DNA of 64,000 bases from Paramacrobiotus metropolitanus (taxonomy: Eukaryota; Tardigrada; Eutardigrada; Parachela; Macrobiotidae), in the NCBI RefSeq assembly GCF_019649055.1, contig NW_026570304.1, forward strand, positions 576,996-640,995, given 5' to 3'. Of this stretch, positions 34,201-45,998 are shown piece by piece. A program made the position numbers and the translations under genes. The notes under the pieces are model-generated. The model did no database searches. It was not told the DNA's origin and saw only the letters and a program-made list of their open reading frames with translations. The first letter of the stretch is position 1. Each line of letters begins with the position of its first letter.

Positions 34201-35400
34201 TGTCGTAAAAACTGCTATGTTTGTGTTTTCGAATATTTTGTTCCTTAATATTCCTAAATTGTTTACCTTGCTTGTTTCGTTATCAACTCTATACTACAGG
34301 TTTCTAATAAGAGAAACGCCGTGTTTGATGCTAATCTCTATGTATGAGTTAAAAAACAACTGCGTTTTATCACATAGATCAGTTGCGAATAGCGCTTCCT
34401 AAAGCATGTGGGATGTTAAATATACCTCTTCCGGCTGTCTCCGCTGAGCTTTACCACTTGGCTGCTGCAAATTTATCCAGGTACACAGAGCCTTGTCGTC
34501 TTTGCTTCTTCCCATTTTATTGCGGTCACGACGGTTTGGGGTGTTCTACGCATTGCCATGAAGAAATTTTGTCGTCGTACGATTTGTACGTCATGCGTCT
34601 TTCTGGCGTGTCCATTGCCCTCCGGGTGATGTGATCGAGGTTGTTGCGAGTTCCATCGTACTTTCCGTAATAGCCTGCCTGTGGTAAGCAAAGATTAGGG
34701 AAGGAAGGGCTCATAGCAGCGCGCCAACGATTGGTTGCCGAGTAGGCGATGTAAAAAGTTTCCGCTGTACCTGGAATCGTTTTCACAACAACGGCATATT
34801 GCTGTCACGGAGCACACCAGCAGAATTATAATCAACTAAGACTTATTTAAAGCTAAATTTTTGGAAAAATTTTTATCTGAAGATTTTGTCAAAAACGTTC
34901 AGCGACAGTTACATCGGCGGAAAATCCCAGAAAATGCACCAGTAGCGGATTACACGAATGACATGCTCCACATGATGAGCATCGTGAGGCCGGATTTGGT
35001 TTGTTGAAAATCCTATTTAAGCGTTTCGGTGATGGCGTTTTAAAAAGAAGAGAAGCAAACTTTCTTACATTTGCTCTTGTTTGGTGCATGCAGTTCGAAC
35101 GAACGGTGAAATTTTTATACATCATCGAGTATGGGCTATAATTAATGCCGGTCACACTATAATTTAAGAAGCTATGGAGCTGGTATATGGGAATTCATCG
35201 GTTACGTTGGAACACCTGCCAACGGATAAACCAAGTGGACCTGCCAACGGATTTAGTGCCGTTGTACCCAAATAACTAGGGTATCGGTCTGCGTCAAAGT
35301 CCGATTCGAAATCGAAAACAAATTTCTTTTGATGGATTCAGATTCTGTGTCACCTTTATCCCAACATCATCTATATACAATATCTGTACAATAAACTGCC
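34201..35400. other. No supported gene
   Basis: Short ORFs only. A minus-strand ORF at 34526-34786 looks protein-like (PGTAETFYIAYSATNRW) but I do not recognise it. Confidence 0.2.
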
Positions 35401-35412
35401 ATCTAAATTCCT

Positions 35413-35892
35413 TTAGTATACTATAATAAACTGCCATCTAATTCCTTTGTCTTGACCTCTGAAAGGTCGCCTCGGCTTCATATAAGCCGAAGGGATCCGG
35501 CTAAATTCATACGAGCCGTCCGGCGTCACAAAATGAGTACGATCATTAATTGACTCCGCTACTGAAATCTGCCAGTATCCCCACGCCGTATCTAAGGACG
35601 TAAAATATGCGCACCTTCCGAGGTTGTGCTTGGCAATGGTAAGATCATTTACATCTTGCACGATAATGACCATTTTGATCTCATCATAAAGCCATCCGGA
35701 TTCCACATACGCGGGCATTGTTGCAACGAAAGTGAACTTCCATACGATCTCAGGGGAAGCCAGAAAAGCCAATGGATACACAACTGGTTTATAACAATAA
35801 AACCAGTGCCGGTAGACTAATGGTGGGTACTGGTCCATTCGAAAAAGCGTGGCGTAAAAGACGTTGATCAACACCGGCAAGGTATTTGCCAA
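35413..35892 (-). pseudogene. Ty3/gypsy reverse transcriptase fragment
   Basis: The minus strand reads VQDVNDLTIAKHN, then YFTSLDTAWGYWQISVAES, then RTHFVTPDGSYEFSRIPSAY. This is the RT fingers/palm segment with the first catalytic Asp in SLDTAWGYWQI. The usual PFGL block after YEF is altered and the YxDD block is missing. Only the central part (about 35455-35720) has clear homology. It is a short relic of a gypsy element distinct from the one at 1-10 kb. Confidence 0.75.
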
Positions 35893-35899
35893 CAGTTTT

Positions 35900-38240
35900 C
35901 TAATTCATTGATCTCCTTGATTGTAGCTATGGCCATTCGTATTCCAAGCAGAGCGTTAGTGACCACAGTATTGTCGGGATTATTGATGAACTCTTGAACG
36001 TAGCGGTTATGCTTGAAGCCAGCGTAAATAACGATGAAAAGTAACGAAAATTAAAATAACCTTTCAATTTTACCTCTTGTCACAAAAAATGTTATATAGA
36101 ATTTCTCGTTACCCGCGGAAAATAAAACGGTACTGATGCGTGAGACGTAGGTATAGGGCGCACTGAAGACGTAGATGAAAAAGGTGATGAAAAATCCCGT
36201 TCATATGCACCACTTTCTGATACCTTTAAACTTAACATAAACCTATAAAGTAAACGTCGACTTAACAAGTCTTGTTGAAGCGAACTAGTTGTTAATGAGA
36301 ATAATGAAGATGGTTCGTCGAAAAGGAAAATATTTACCGCCCTTGCAAGTGACAGAAAGCTATTTTAGACGGTATTAAGATTAAAGTCAGCGTCGCGCAA
36401 TGCCTGCTTTACCTGGTTGTCATGGGGTTGGGTGGCTGCTCGAGCGATATATCCTTCATCTTGATGAGGGCGATGAACAGCGTTAGAACATCGGTATCAA
36501 GGTCGGTTGCATGGAGCCGGTTGTATATGGACTATTTACTATCATCTTCCCGAAGCCTGGTGGTGCGCACTCCATCGACATGAGAGAATAAGAGTTTGAA
36601 CAGCGCCCAGTCTGCGATCTGTTGGAACGGGTCGCGCCTGGTGCGGTGCCAATAATGCCGTGGCGTTAACGAGTAGTTCAATGTCAGGTGATGAGTTGAA
36701 ATGAAGGCCAGTTACTTTTTTCGGCGCACACTTTCGCACAGGCAGATCTACAGCAAATGAGTTATGAAGCAATGAGGGTAATATAACTGTAGAGGGTGCC
36801 AGGCGCCGAGTCATTCCGTTAGGCATTGTTTGCGTTGTCGGGATTTCCCTTGGGAGTATCCCGAGTTCCGGATGGCAAGAAGCTGTGTGTACCGGTGGTT
36901 ATTAGCAAGTCTGACATTCGGCTGCGATGCCGCTCGTCGCGTGTTGCCTGTATACATGCGTGTGGCAACTTCCGGGTCGTCACCCGGCGTCTGCACGTAG
37001 TGGGGCGGTCGTCTGAGCGAGGCCCTTGCCGCCATGCATCTACTTAAACCAACTCGGCATGTGATAATTATTATTCTTATACTTACCGCACAGCCAATAG
37101 CTGGGAAGATTGTATTTCTCCTCTCATGGAAGCAGGAAAAAGTCGGAAGGCTAACTAACTTCCGGGGCGGTCGATTTTGAGGCTGTTGCCTCGATTCCGC
37201 CTTTTATTGACTGGCTTTATCCTTCCGCAGCTACAGGCGCTAGTTGGTCGAAGAGATCCATGGTGGACCGAATGGGTTAGTCCGGTCTTGTAGCCAGACT
37301 CCGTTCTGCGCTCGTGTCGGGTGGCCACCAATATGCATGGTCAATTTGAACGGTCGAATTCACTTCTGATCAACTGTTTCTGAGAGAATTCCACTCGTAG
37401 GTGGCGTCGTTGATTAATGCATGTGTTCCGTGACTTCCGTCCTGGACGCATGGGTGAATGACGATTCTGCATCGTTCAATATACACGAAGCTGATCGAAA
37501 CTTCGTCGACAGTTGGAGGCTTAACCTCCTTGCCGAAACTATTGGATTAGAAAGCGTTGAAGCTTTCCTCACTGCGCTCACCGTTAAGAACGATTCTATC
37601 GTTCCATTCGAGCGAGCGCTGACTACATGAAACAAGTTTTAAAGTGCAGGCGTGCCAGCGCACTGATTTTAACAAACGATGTTAAGTTTTTCTGTAATAT
37701 TTCAAATCTTCATTTTTACTGCCCAAAATATTTTTGGATTTGTCTTTCACAATAGGCAACGACGTCAGTACCTTTATTTTTGTTCCTAGCGGCTGTACTA
37801 GAACTGCCAGAGCTCTATTCCTAGAATTTTTAAACACTGTTCTGTCGTAATCTAAGAAGTTCCCAAATCTACATACTTTTCTTTGGACTCAGTGGTCGGA
37901 GAAGCCTAACTTTCGCCATCTACTGGCTACAAATGTACAACATGACGGTTAATTTTTCCAGAGCGGGTGCAGTCAACTATCGAGTTTGTTATTGAAAGAA
38001 TTTGGCAAGAGGTCAACTGAAAACTTGATTTATTCTTTTTCGAAAACAAAAGAAATTCTTCACTAGTTTCAAAAGGTTTCCGCATGGCAAAATTTGCATT
38101 GTGCCACGAAGCAGGTTGCACAAGAGATCGAGGCATTCAGAATGCGTGTTAATTCTTTCTGTCACGCGAACCCAGTGTTTTGTCCGGGAGTGCGCCAGAA
38201 AATTCTGAGCGTTAATGGTTGTCAGTATATTTTGGATGCG
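35900..38240. other. No recognisable gene
   Basis: ORFs at 36542-36826 (minus), 36826-37047 (plus) and 37421-37630 (plus) lack family motifs. No repeat structure is obvious. Confidence 0.35.
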
Positions 38241-38247
38241 CACCAAA

Positions 38248-38415
38248 GGGTAAAGTAGGAACAAGTTTTGATTGTTTCAGGTAATTCTAAGTATATTAGT
38301 TTTGACACAGATCCTTTTCCCATCTATACCCCAGGGTCAAGTACGAACAAGTTTTGATTGTTTCACGTGATTATTTACTAAGTATGTTAGTTTTGATACA
38401 AATCCCATCTGCGAT
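38248..38415. repeat. 86-bp tandem duplication
   Basis: GGGTAAAGTAGGAACAAGTTTTGATTGTTTCA at 38248 recurs as GGGTCAAGTACGAACAAGTTTTGATTGTTTCA at 38334, with matching downstream sequence through TTAGTTTTGA and CCCATCT. Immediately after, GATAATATGGATTAC also occurs twice, 39 bp apart. Confidence 0.75.
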
Positions 38416-39060
38416 AATATGGATTACCATCTGCGCGTTCGTGATCAGCCTGATAATATGGATTACAGTGGGCGTGATCCGTTTGACGACGACGGATATA
38501 ATTTCGAATGTTTCTTCAACCCCTATTCCCCCGTAGCGACAAAGGATTTAGCCCAAATTCAGACGCCTACTGGTCCAGAATACAGACAGCACCGTATTGT
38601 ACGTCGTCCGGCACCACAAATCAACTCCTTACGGATAAACGGCAAACCGCTGTGGTCAATGCTAGCCATCAGCCAGAAATGTCCTATCTTTCGTAAGCTG
38701 GTGGTGCTGGTGGAGCTGATGAAGGTGTGGAGCCAATGAACATCGCCAATGAGCAGGAACCCGAAGAAGCTCTTGTTGCAAATCAGGTTGGTGTGGAGGA
38801 AGCTTTGAGTCCAACAGGGATAATGCCTCTGCTCTTTTCACTAGTGTGCAGGAGCTCCAAAAACGGGATTGGTAAAGGGCTTCTAAACTCAAACGCATGA
38901 GCCACCATCGTATAGAAAAGTTTGATCATCACCGATACATTTACCGCCTCAAAATTGACTCCCTGGCCCAAGAATTCGATACTGTTACAATTCTGGAAGC
39001 TTTGCCAGAATTCCGCACACGAGTTTTCCAAGAATGCTAAAAAGATTTCGGCCCGGATGA
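38416..39060 (+). other. Hypothetical, possibly broken plus-strand gene
   Basis: ORF 38419-38739 (106 codons) begins acidic and Pro/Tyr-rich, and a second protein-like frame (RMSHHRIEKFDHHRYIYRL) follows near 38900-39040 after a frame change. No family recognised. Confidence 0.2.
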
Positions 39061-40120
39061 AGCCCTAGTCATCGTCCTAGTCTCAGCTGGCTGCTGGATG
39101 GGATGCGATGGAGACGGTAGTCCTTGCAGTTGGCCGGGCTATTACACTAACAGAGACACAGTTTCCCTTTACTGTTCAATTTTAATCAAAATATAAGTAC
39201 ATGCAGCGGTAGCGCACAATATAGTCTCATCGTATCTGAGGAAAACCACACCGTCCCGTCAATGCCTGCTCTGAATTTGCAGTCCCAGGAGCTCCCATAC
39301 GTTTGAATTCCCATGGATTTGAAGTTAGAGTGTTTTATAAATTTTATCCCGCAGTGCAAAATATGATTATTTCCCTATTCGCATGTATACTGTAAGCGCT
39401 TAGCGATAGACATTGACATTAAATAGCGAGACAATTGCTGTACTTTGGCTGCATCAGTGAGAGCATCACGGGATGCAATCTGGGTCGACTCGATATCGCT
39501 TGTCTCTGTGATAGTCGACTAAGCAACGAAACCTGCAAAATGGGCAATACTGCAGATAAATCATCAAAAATAAATTCTGCATAAATACAGTGCGGCAAAT
39601 ACAATACACGTAAAACATCTTATATTAGCCATTGATTTATTTGTTATGCCATTTATCGAAACAGATTCACGCCAAAATCCATCAGAATCTCCCGAGTACC
39701 ACGGACCATCTGGCGGCATCCAGAACAAGCGGATGTCGCAACCCGAAGCTAGTGCATGAGCCAGAAGTCTATATCTTCCACCGGAAAAGCTGGGCCAATT
39801 GTGAAACACACTAGAAGATCACAGCAGAGTGAGTAAATTTAATTGCGATTGCATCAGTTTGCTTTTGTGTTTAAAAATTTTTCCGATTCAATCTTGATAG
39901 GTAAATAATAAGTGAAATATATTTTTCGTCCTATTTTTGATCAGCAAATAAATCAGTGGAATATGTTTTCCGATTTATTTTTTATCGGTAAATAAAATCA
40001 GTGGAATATATTTTCTGATTCGTTTTAGATAAATGAATCAGAACATTTTTTTTACGCAGCATCACAGAGTAAATAAATCGCAGTATGTCTAGGAAATGTA
40101 AATAAACGGTTTTTGTTCTT
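39061..40120. other. No gene seen; three ~46-bp tandem repeats at 39898-40030
   Basis: AAATAAxxxxAGTGGAATATxTTTT-type units recur at about 39900, 39945 and 39990. The upstream part holds only short ORFs. Confidence 0.45.
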
Positions 40121-40128
40121 TAGGCTAC

Positions 40129-40380
40129 ATGGCCAACCATCGCGATAAAAATGACAATGTTAGCCGACATATGCACGGGAACGCAGAAGACCGTCGTCGC
40201 CCATGTATCATGCGGATGACAAACGCGTCACCATCGGATGAACCCCTGATGCTTCCAAAATCCGCTCCTCCGACTTTGGATGAATTTCCTGAAGAAATGG
40301 AAGAGGATGAAGTGGTGACTGGGAAAGAAGCTGCAGAAAAAAGAGAAGGAAATCGACCAAGGAGAGGAAGGCGACGCTGA
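40129..40380 (+). CDS. Hypothetical small charged protein
   Basis: An 83-codon ORF rich in Arg, Glu and Asp with a basic tail (GNRPRRGRRR). A TTTTTGTTCTTTAG tract just upstream resembles a splice acceptor, so it could be the last exon of a gene. No domain is recognised and nothing nearby clarifies its role. Confidence 0.25.
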   Translation: MANHRDKNDNVSRHMHGNAEDRRRPCIMRMTNASPSDEPLMLPKSAPPTLDEFPEEMEEDEVVTGKEAAEKREGNRPRRGRRR

Positions 40381-40389
40381 ATCAGATTA

Positions 40390-42900
40390 AGGTAAAAAAG
40401 TTGTGTGCACATTTATATTTTAAATAAATAATGGTAGCTCGAAACTTTAAAATACCGCGGTTGTTGTATTGTGCGGAAGTAGCCATTTCAGACGAATGAC
40501 GCGCGGTGTTGTGTTCCTTTTTCTTAGCTAAATACGCTGTTGCATTTTTCGTCTTGATCTTCTGTTTTGATGTTTGCTTGTGTTTCCCGAGGACAATGTG
40601 AACTGACATCGGTAACCAAACTATCTGACATATTTCGGAGTTTTCGTTAAACTGGATTTTTATTTTGTTTGGCAGCCGTTCCGGTTTTATACTAGGACAG
40701 TGCGAAATCCTACAGCTCTCAACAATAAGATCGGAACTTACTGAAGACTTCCGTGTTGAACGAATCAAAAAGGGGAAATTTTTGACCGGTTTCCTCAGAC
40801 AAGAGCTAACTGACCTTCTCAGGAAATACAAGAATTTATGGTCTGAAAATTATTTTACGAAAATTATCAGGTCAGTCTAACTATGGATCCCTTCGTTTCT
40901 TCCCTAGCGGCAACAAATGTACAAATAACGATACATGTTTTCTAACTGGGTCAGGCTACAATTGAAACCTAGAGCGCAAAAAGCGTAAGCAATGCTGCTA
41001 CCGGACCGGGAGTACCGGGCGATTTCGTTGGTGTTTCCAGATGCAGATACACTTGCCACTGAGAAGCTTGCTTATCCATATTATGGAAGTTGTCAGTTTG
41101 CGCGCTTGACACATTGTGCATCCCAATTATCCGTTGAAAACTGAACGGCTAGCTAAAGGATACCGTAACATGGAACCCTTACAACAGAAAAAAAATACGC
41201 GATACGGAAGACGGAAAGTCGTGCGCGATATAAGAACTCACGTTTTGCTGGTGTGAGCGCAGGCGTACATGCGTACACCCTCGCTTTGGCAGTCTGTTGT
41301 GCTTTGCTGCACGCCCGCCTTACGCGTGGCGGAAGCATGGTGTTCTGCGCGCACCCGCACTGTGTGGCGGCTACGTGCGCATTTTTCACGCTTGCTGCAG
41401 TCAGCAATGCGGAGTTGTCCACATGGAAATTCTTACGAATTTAGTCTTGTCATAAATTCCTAGCTGTCACGCCATTTCTCGCTTTCTGTAGCGTAGGCGC
41501 ATTTATAGCACTGCCAGGCTTTTTGGTAGGCAGAATTACGTCAATTCTGTTCCTACGCGTGAACCTTCACCAGGTCCACGCTCATACTGGCAAACAAATA
41601 TTCTAGCGGAACTCCGGCATTTTTCTAGTCGTTGCATAATTTTTCGGAGCCACGGCCATATTAAACCGACGCATCATTACGTACGGTTTTTTATTTGACC
41701 TAACAAACTTGATACAAGCCTTTCCCTGTCCAGGGAAATTTGTGATCAACTGAAGTAAATTTCTCGTCCTTACAGAGTTGTAAAACCGAGCGGATAAGGT
41801 ACATTGGTACACATAAACTAAATCACCGTATAACAGAAGTGTATTAAACCTTACTGTAACGCCACGTCCTGACATTGTTGTCCGATTTGAGTTCCTATTT
41901 CTGCAAACTGCGAAACCACACTGAATGGGGAGTATGGACAAAGGCTATCAGGTCTCGCCATCAATCCTCTTCGGTCTGCGTGCAATCTCACTCCCCATCT
42001 GTTGTTTTATACCACCGCGGCTACCAACAAATAATACGGCCTTTATGGCACAAACGCCATAGGGTACAACACGAGCGGTTGGGAGGTGCCAACTTGCATA
42101 TGAGGTAATCGGCCGCTCTGGAGTAGAAGTTCGAGATCGGGGATATCGTGGACGCTGTGTTTGTCGAGTCGTGGTCCGTGGGGGAATAGGTACCAACCAG
42201 ACCTGGGCAGTTAATTTCAACTATTTAACTTAGCGCGAGTTTTTTTCGAGTTAACGAGTTATAACTTAACTTTGAAGCTTAACTCGCCAGGACGAAAACT
42301 TAACTCTAGCGCAACTCAAAAATAATAAAGCGCAACTGGAGTTTAACGTAACTCTGCGGGTTTCAGTTGAAAGCAAAAATGAAATTAAAATATAGAAAAT
42401 ATCAGAAAAAATGTTATTTAAACCTTGGATCGCATAAATTGCCATAACTACAAAAGTATGTGTGTACAAAAGTATGTGCATACAATTCCTCGAGCCGACG
42501 TACACTACGACCGCCCAAGGCTTTGACTAGGTGAATATGCATCGGGGAGTCCATGCTGACAGTGAGTGTGGTCGTTCAATTTGAGCTTAATTAACAGCGT
42601 GCAGAGAACGTATTTTTCAAAATTTTGTCATCGAGAGCACAAATCATGTTCGACCAAAATCACACGGAATTGATCGCCTATGCGTCTTCGCTACCTGCCC
42701 ATAAGGGAAGCGTAATATGCGGTCAACGCTGTCAAACAGCTACACTAACTTCGGTAGCCATTGTGAAGCGAAATCTTAAAAAAAGGTTCAGCGTTGCCGG
42801 CGCTCGGCCCCAAAAAACCAGGGTCAAAAAGAGGGAGAAATTTTGAGAGGGAGGAATTTTTGTGTGGTTAAAAAGAAGGAGGAATTTTATCAGATAAGAA
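40390..42900. other. No recognisable gene; TTAAC-rich stretch at 42.2-42.35 kb
   Basis: A minus-strand ORF at 41603-41941 ends in a protein-like segment (SARFYNSVRTRNLLQLITN) that I cannot assign. At 42215-42360 TTAACTC/GAGTTAA words recur on both strands. Other ORFs look random. Confidence 0.25.
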
Positions 42901-42979
42901 CTTTTTTATGTTTGATTTTTTCTTGAGAAAGAGAGAAAACAGGCAGGAAAAACAATAAGAATAAAACACAAAAAACACA

Positions 42980-43110
42980 AGAATGTTTTCCTATGTTTCA
43001 TTCTTTTGTTTCTTATTCTTTCTTTTTGTTTCATTTATATTTTCTTATGTTTCATTCTTTTGTTTCATTCTTATTCTTTCTTATGTTTCATTTATACTTT
43101 ATCTCTTCTC
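42980..43110. repeat. TTTCATTCTT low-complexity tract
   Basis: Imperfect reiterations of TATGTTTCATTCTTTTGTTTC, entirely pyrimidine-biased on the plus strand. It lies just beyond the point where the Polinton protease stops making sense and may mark or have caused the element's truncated end. Confidence 0.55.
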
Positions 43111-43140
43111 CCAAGAAAACTGCGTCTGTCGCTCTCTCCC

Positions 43141-43455
43141 TCAGGAAAAACATGAAAAAGAAACAAAAGAAAAAGCATGAGTTTTAAAAATCAGTTTTAA
43201 GATTGAAAAACTAATAATGGTCTGTGTCGCAAATCTGGAAAAACTAATATCAGCATGCATAAAAGACGGCTGGCCGGGCGCAACACTAAAGAATGCGATC
43301 CAGTGCTCGCCCGGATGACCTGAGGGCATGGTATTAACTATGTACGCCCCTGGGTACTCTTTTTGTGGGAGTGTATCGGCCGCAAATACACCCACAAATA
43401 CGTCTTGGACACAGGTGTCATGACAGAGAGCGTTTTCGATTTCTCGGCTATCCAT
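43141..43455 (-). pseudogene. Adenain-like cysteine protease, N-terminal part
   Basis: Starts at ATG 43455, 1 nt after the capsid stop. The blocks VFVGVFAADTLPQ, YPGAYIVNTMPSGHPGEHWIAFF match the adenovirus-type maturation protease, and the His of GEHWIAFF is the catalytic His. The remaining ~45 codons do not resemble the family, and the expected second catalytic residue and Cys are absent. Full-length relatives are usually near 200 residues. The enzyme would cut capsid precursors; this copy cannot. Confidence 0.75.
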
Positions 43456-43456
43456 T

Positions 43457-44841
43457 TTAAGGTGCAAAATTGAAAAGCACCTGACGATTATTGTTGATCT
43501 CAATTACGATGTCGAATACGAGCATCGATACGCAAACAACGTTATCATCCAGCGGTTTACCGAATTTCATGTGTAAATTTAAGTTTCCGTGTCTCGTGAG
43601 CGATAATGCTCCTCTCCCGGTGTGACCTCTTGTAAAATCGAATCCGTAAAGGCAATAGCCACCTTTATTGTAGGTGAGCCGATCAAAAGGCAACTCGCCG
43701 GCACCCTCATTTAATCGCTCCAAAACATCGAGAATGAATGAATGTTGTATACTTGAGTGCTGCAGCCGTTTGTATAATCCATGTTGTACCCTTGGGTCGG
43801 GAACAACTGCCCATCAATCTCGGCACTAATGTACGCAAGATTAAAATGTTGAAAATTCAGTGGTGTGGTCTTAAAGTCGCCGGAAAAAGCCTTACTAGAG
43901 ATCATACCAAAAATCATAATTTTTGGCAGCTGCCCCATAACAATATTCGATCAAACAGCCTGTTGTTGTCCCTTTGGTAGTGCGTGTTGGCGCAAGGCAA
44001 CTCTCTCAATATGGTACTTGGCCATAGTGCCCATGAGTTGCTTGCTCATGGCGTTGAGGAAATCCGGGCTTGGTTCGTACTTGCGAACCTTGAGTCGTGG
44101 ATTACGGATAGCTGCAAATTTTGGAGCTGATGTGTCTGCATCACACATGAAGACAACTTCGTTTTTATTTCTTATTAATTTTATGGTAGGCTCCACGCCG
44201 GGGATAAGCGGTTTATCTTGCTGAAAAAGGTCACAGTGTAGCTTCCCTGTGAGCTGCAACATGGTTCCCGATAACAAAAACTTTTGGCGCTTTTGGGCCC
44301 CCTCACTAATGAATGTTTTTTTGGTAAGGATCTTTGTTCCGTCTTTAGGATCCTTGATCTGTCCAGCTTTAAAAGTAGCATCGCTGTCCAGTTCCGTATC
44401 CAAGGCAAGTCCTGATATGGAAAGCTGAGATTTTTGGGCTTCTCTGGTAAAGCCAAGCAATGTTTCTAAATACGCACGAATATGATATAATGTACTTGAA
44501 TCTGAAATGTTTCGCCCACCTAGCGTGACAGTTACAGAGTGAAAAAGGCTGTGCTTCATATTGTTAATTGGCACTACACAGTCGTTTTCTTCCAGTTTTT
44601 TTCCTTCAAAATTTGTCACGTGTAAATCACAACTGAAACGAATGTCTGCCAGGCTAACTAACTCATTCATAGATGGCGCTATGGTAAATGAAATATCGTT
44701 AGCGTCGTCAAAAGTGGCCTGAGCTGGGCCTATCTCGTGATCTTTAGTATTCCAGCGCTCCGTTAGAGTGGCTGGCAGGTAAAACAAATGGCTTTCTTGG
44801 AGCATAGAAGGCTCTGAACCCGCTTCAATCATGGCAGCCAT
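43457..44841 (-). pseudogene. Polinton major capsid protein (double jelly-roll), broken
   Basis: The first 296 codons (44841-43951) are intact, with the N-terminal jelly roll including HSLFHSVTVTLGGRNISDSS and LETLLGFTREAQKSQLS. A TGA at 43953-43951 interrupts just before MGQLPKIMIFGMI, which continues in the same frame. A second lesion lies at a GAATGAATGAATG microsatellite (43732-43744), where the frame changes. The C-terminal end then runs through YCLYGFDFTRGHTGRG and VFDIVIEINNNRQVLFNF to a TAA at 43459-43457. Total span is about 460 codons. The protein forms the hexon-like shell. It follows the pVI-like gene and precedes the protease. Confidence 0.85.
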
Positions 44842-44895
44842 GTTTTAAAATTTATTTTTTATTGCGTCTGTTTCTCTTTGGCGCTTAGTTTTGGC

Positions 44896-45276
44896 CTAAG
44901 TCTTTCGCTTGCGATGCAAAGTTGGAACCTGTCTCTTACGTCTGAGCGCTGTTTTTCGTTTTAAACCTCCCTTAATGCCCTTTCCACCTTGTTTTTTCTC
45001 TTTCAGTTTCTCCGTAACTTTGTCTACAGCATTATCAATGACCGACTCAATTGTTTTGGTCGCCATTTGTTTAACATGTGGCTGAGCCTGACTGACCAAG
45101 CTGGAAATGTACGGAGCTGCTTTAGAAAATAAACCTTTAGTAAAACCGATAACCTTATCCCAGAAGCTACCACCAGCCATTGGCGTGCCGCGGTACTTGG
45201 GCATACTGTAGCCATGTTGTTTTTTAAACAACTCAATGTAGCGCGATTCGTTAAAATTGAAAGCCTGGAGAACCAT
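44896..45276 (-). CDS. pVI/pX-like basic structural protein of the Polinton
   Basis: An intact 126-codon ORF. It has an N-terminal basic/aromatic segment (ESRYIELFKKQHGYSMP), a GG-containing amphipathic stretch (MAGGSFWDKVIGFTKGLFSKA) and a Lys/Arg-rich tail (GGLKRKTALRRKRQV). Small basic proteins with GG motifs and an amphipathic helix occur at this position in Polintons and adintoviruses and are compared with adenovirus pVI/pX. A membrane-active or core-binding role is inferred. It starts 2 nt after the minor capsid stop. Confidence 0.65.
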   Translation of the reverse strand: MVLQAFNFNESRYIELFKKQHGYSMPKYRGTPMAGGSFWDKVIGFTKGLFSKAAPYISSLVSQAQPHVKQMATKTIESVIDNAVDKVTEKLKEKKQGGKGIKGGLKRKTALRRKRQVPTLHRKRKT

Positions 45277-45278
45277 TT

Positions 45279-45998
45279 TTAGCGTTTTTTAAGCCTGAAA
45301 TGTAATTTTACCTGGGCAGTCCCTGCATGAAACTGAATTTTATGTCCTAAATCATCACAAAATTCTATCTCGATCGTGCTAAATGCATTTCGCATAACCG
45401 GAACGTAGTGGGGATTTTCAAAACGCAGAACGTTACCCTGATTTGCGTCTGGTATAACTGAAAGGATTCGCAAACACGGTGACATGGAATCTCCGATAAG
45501 CTGGTGCTCAATTATATCGCAGTAAACATACAACAGTTGACTTGCAAATATCGTTCTAAATTGAACTTTATCAGAATATTCATGTTTACTTTTTACGCCT
45601 AATGCATTGCTGTGTTGAACACCATTAAAGATAACTGAAACTCCATCGCTTGCGCTAGCTAAGTGTTTTCCTATTTTAAAACACTTTTCTGTGCCTTTTC
45701 CCGTATAACAACCAGACAGGTGAGATTCGACTGCTGCCAGCAAAGCACCTTGGGTTGGATAGGTGTTTGGGTAAATCTCTTTTGTTAATAACGGCGCAGT
45801 GCTGTTCCGCTTGAGGTGTATCTTAAAAAACTCTTTCAAATTTAATTTCATTGGAGGCAAAATGACTTCAGACCACCCGACTTCCCAATGACCATCGTGA
45901 TCAACTGACCTAGAAAGGGCGGCTGTATACTTACTAGTTTTATTCCCAGGAAAAGCAGCCGCCGATGCGGTACTAGGCAGCGTCATGTAAAAACTCAT
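45279..45998 (-). CDS. Polinton minor capsid (penton-type) protein
   Basis: An intact ORF of 239 codons from ATG 45998 (SFYMTLPSTASAAAFPGNKTS). I prefer this start because it overlaps the integrase stop (ATGA) and begins with the family's typical FYxTLPS motif. WEVGWSEVILPP is the conserved N-terminal strand block. The end, FSTIEIEFCDDLGHKI then GTAQVKLHFRLKKR, is the conserved C terminus of the single jelly-roll penton protein. It would occupy the five-fold vertices. It sits between integrase and the pVI-like gene. Confidence 0.82.
   Translation of the reverse strand: MSFYMTLPSTASAAAFPGNKTSKYTAALSRSVDHDGHWEVGWSEVILPPMKLNLKEFFKIHLKRNSTAPLLTKEIYPNTYPTQGALLAAVESHLSGCYTGKGTEKCFKIGKHLASASDGVSVIFNGVQHSNALGVKSKHEYSDKVQFRTIFASQLLYVYCDIIEHQLIGDSMSPCLRILSVIPDANQGNVLRFENPHYVPVMRNAFSTIEIEFCDDLGHKIQFHAGTAQVKLHFRLKKR

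Noticed and set aside
34889-35280. Gypsy integrase remnant
   Set aside because: An ELVYG-like string near 35175 is too short and lacks neighbouring integrase motifs.
42980-43110. Terminal inverted repeat of the Polinton
   Set aside because: Pyrimidine-rich low complexity with no inverted counterpart near 57.5-58.2 kb.
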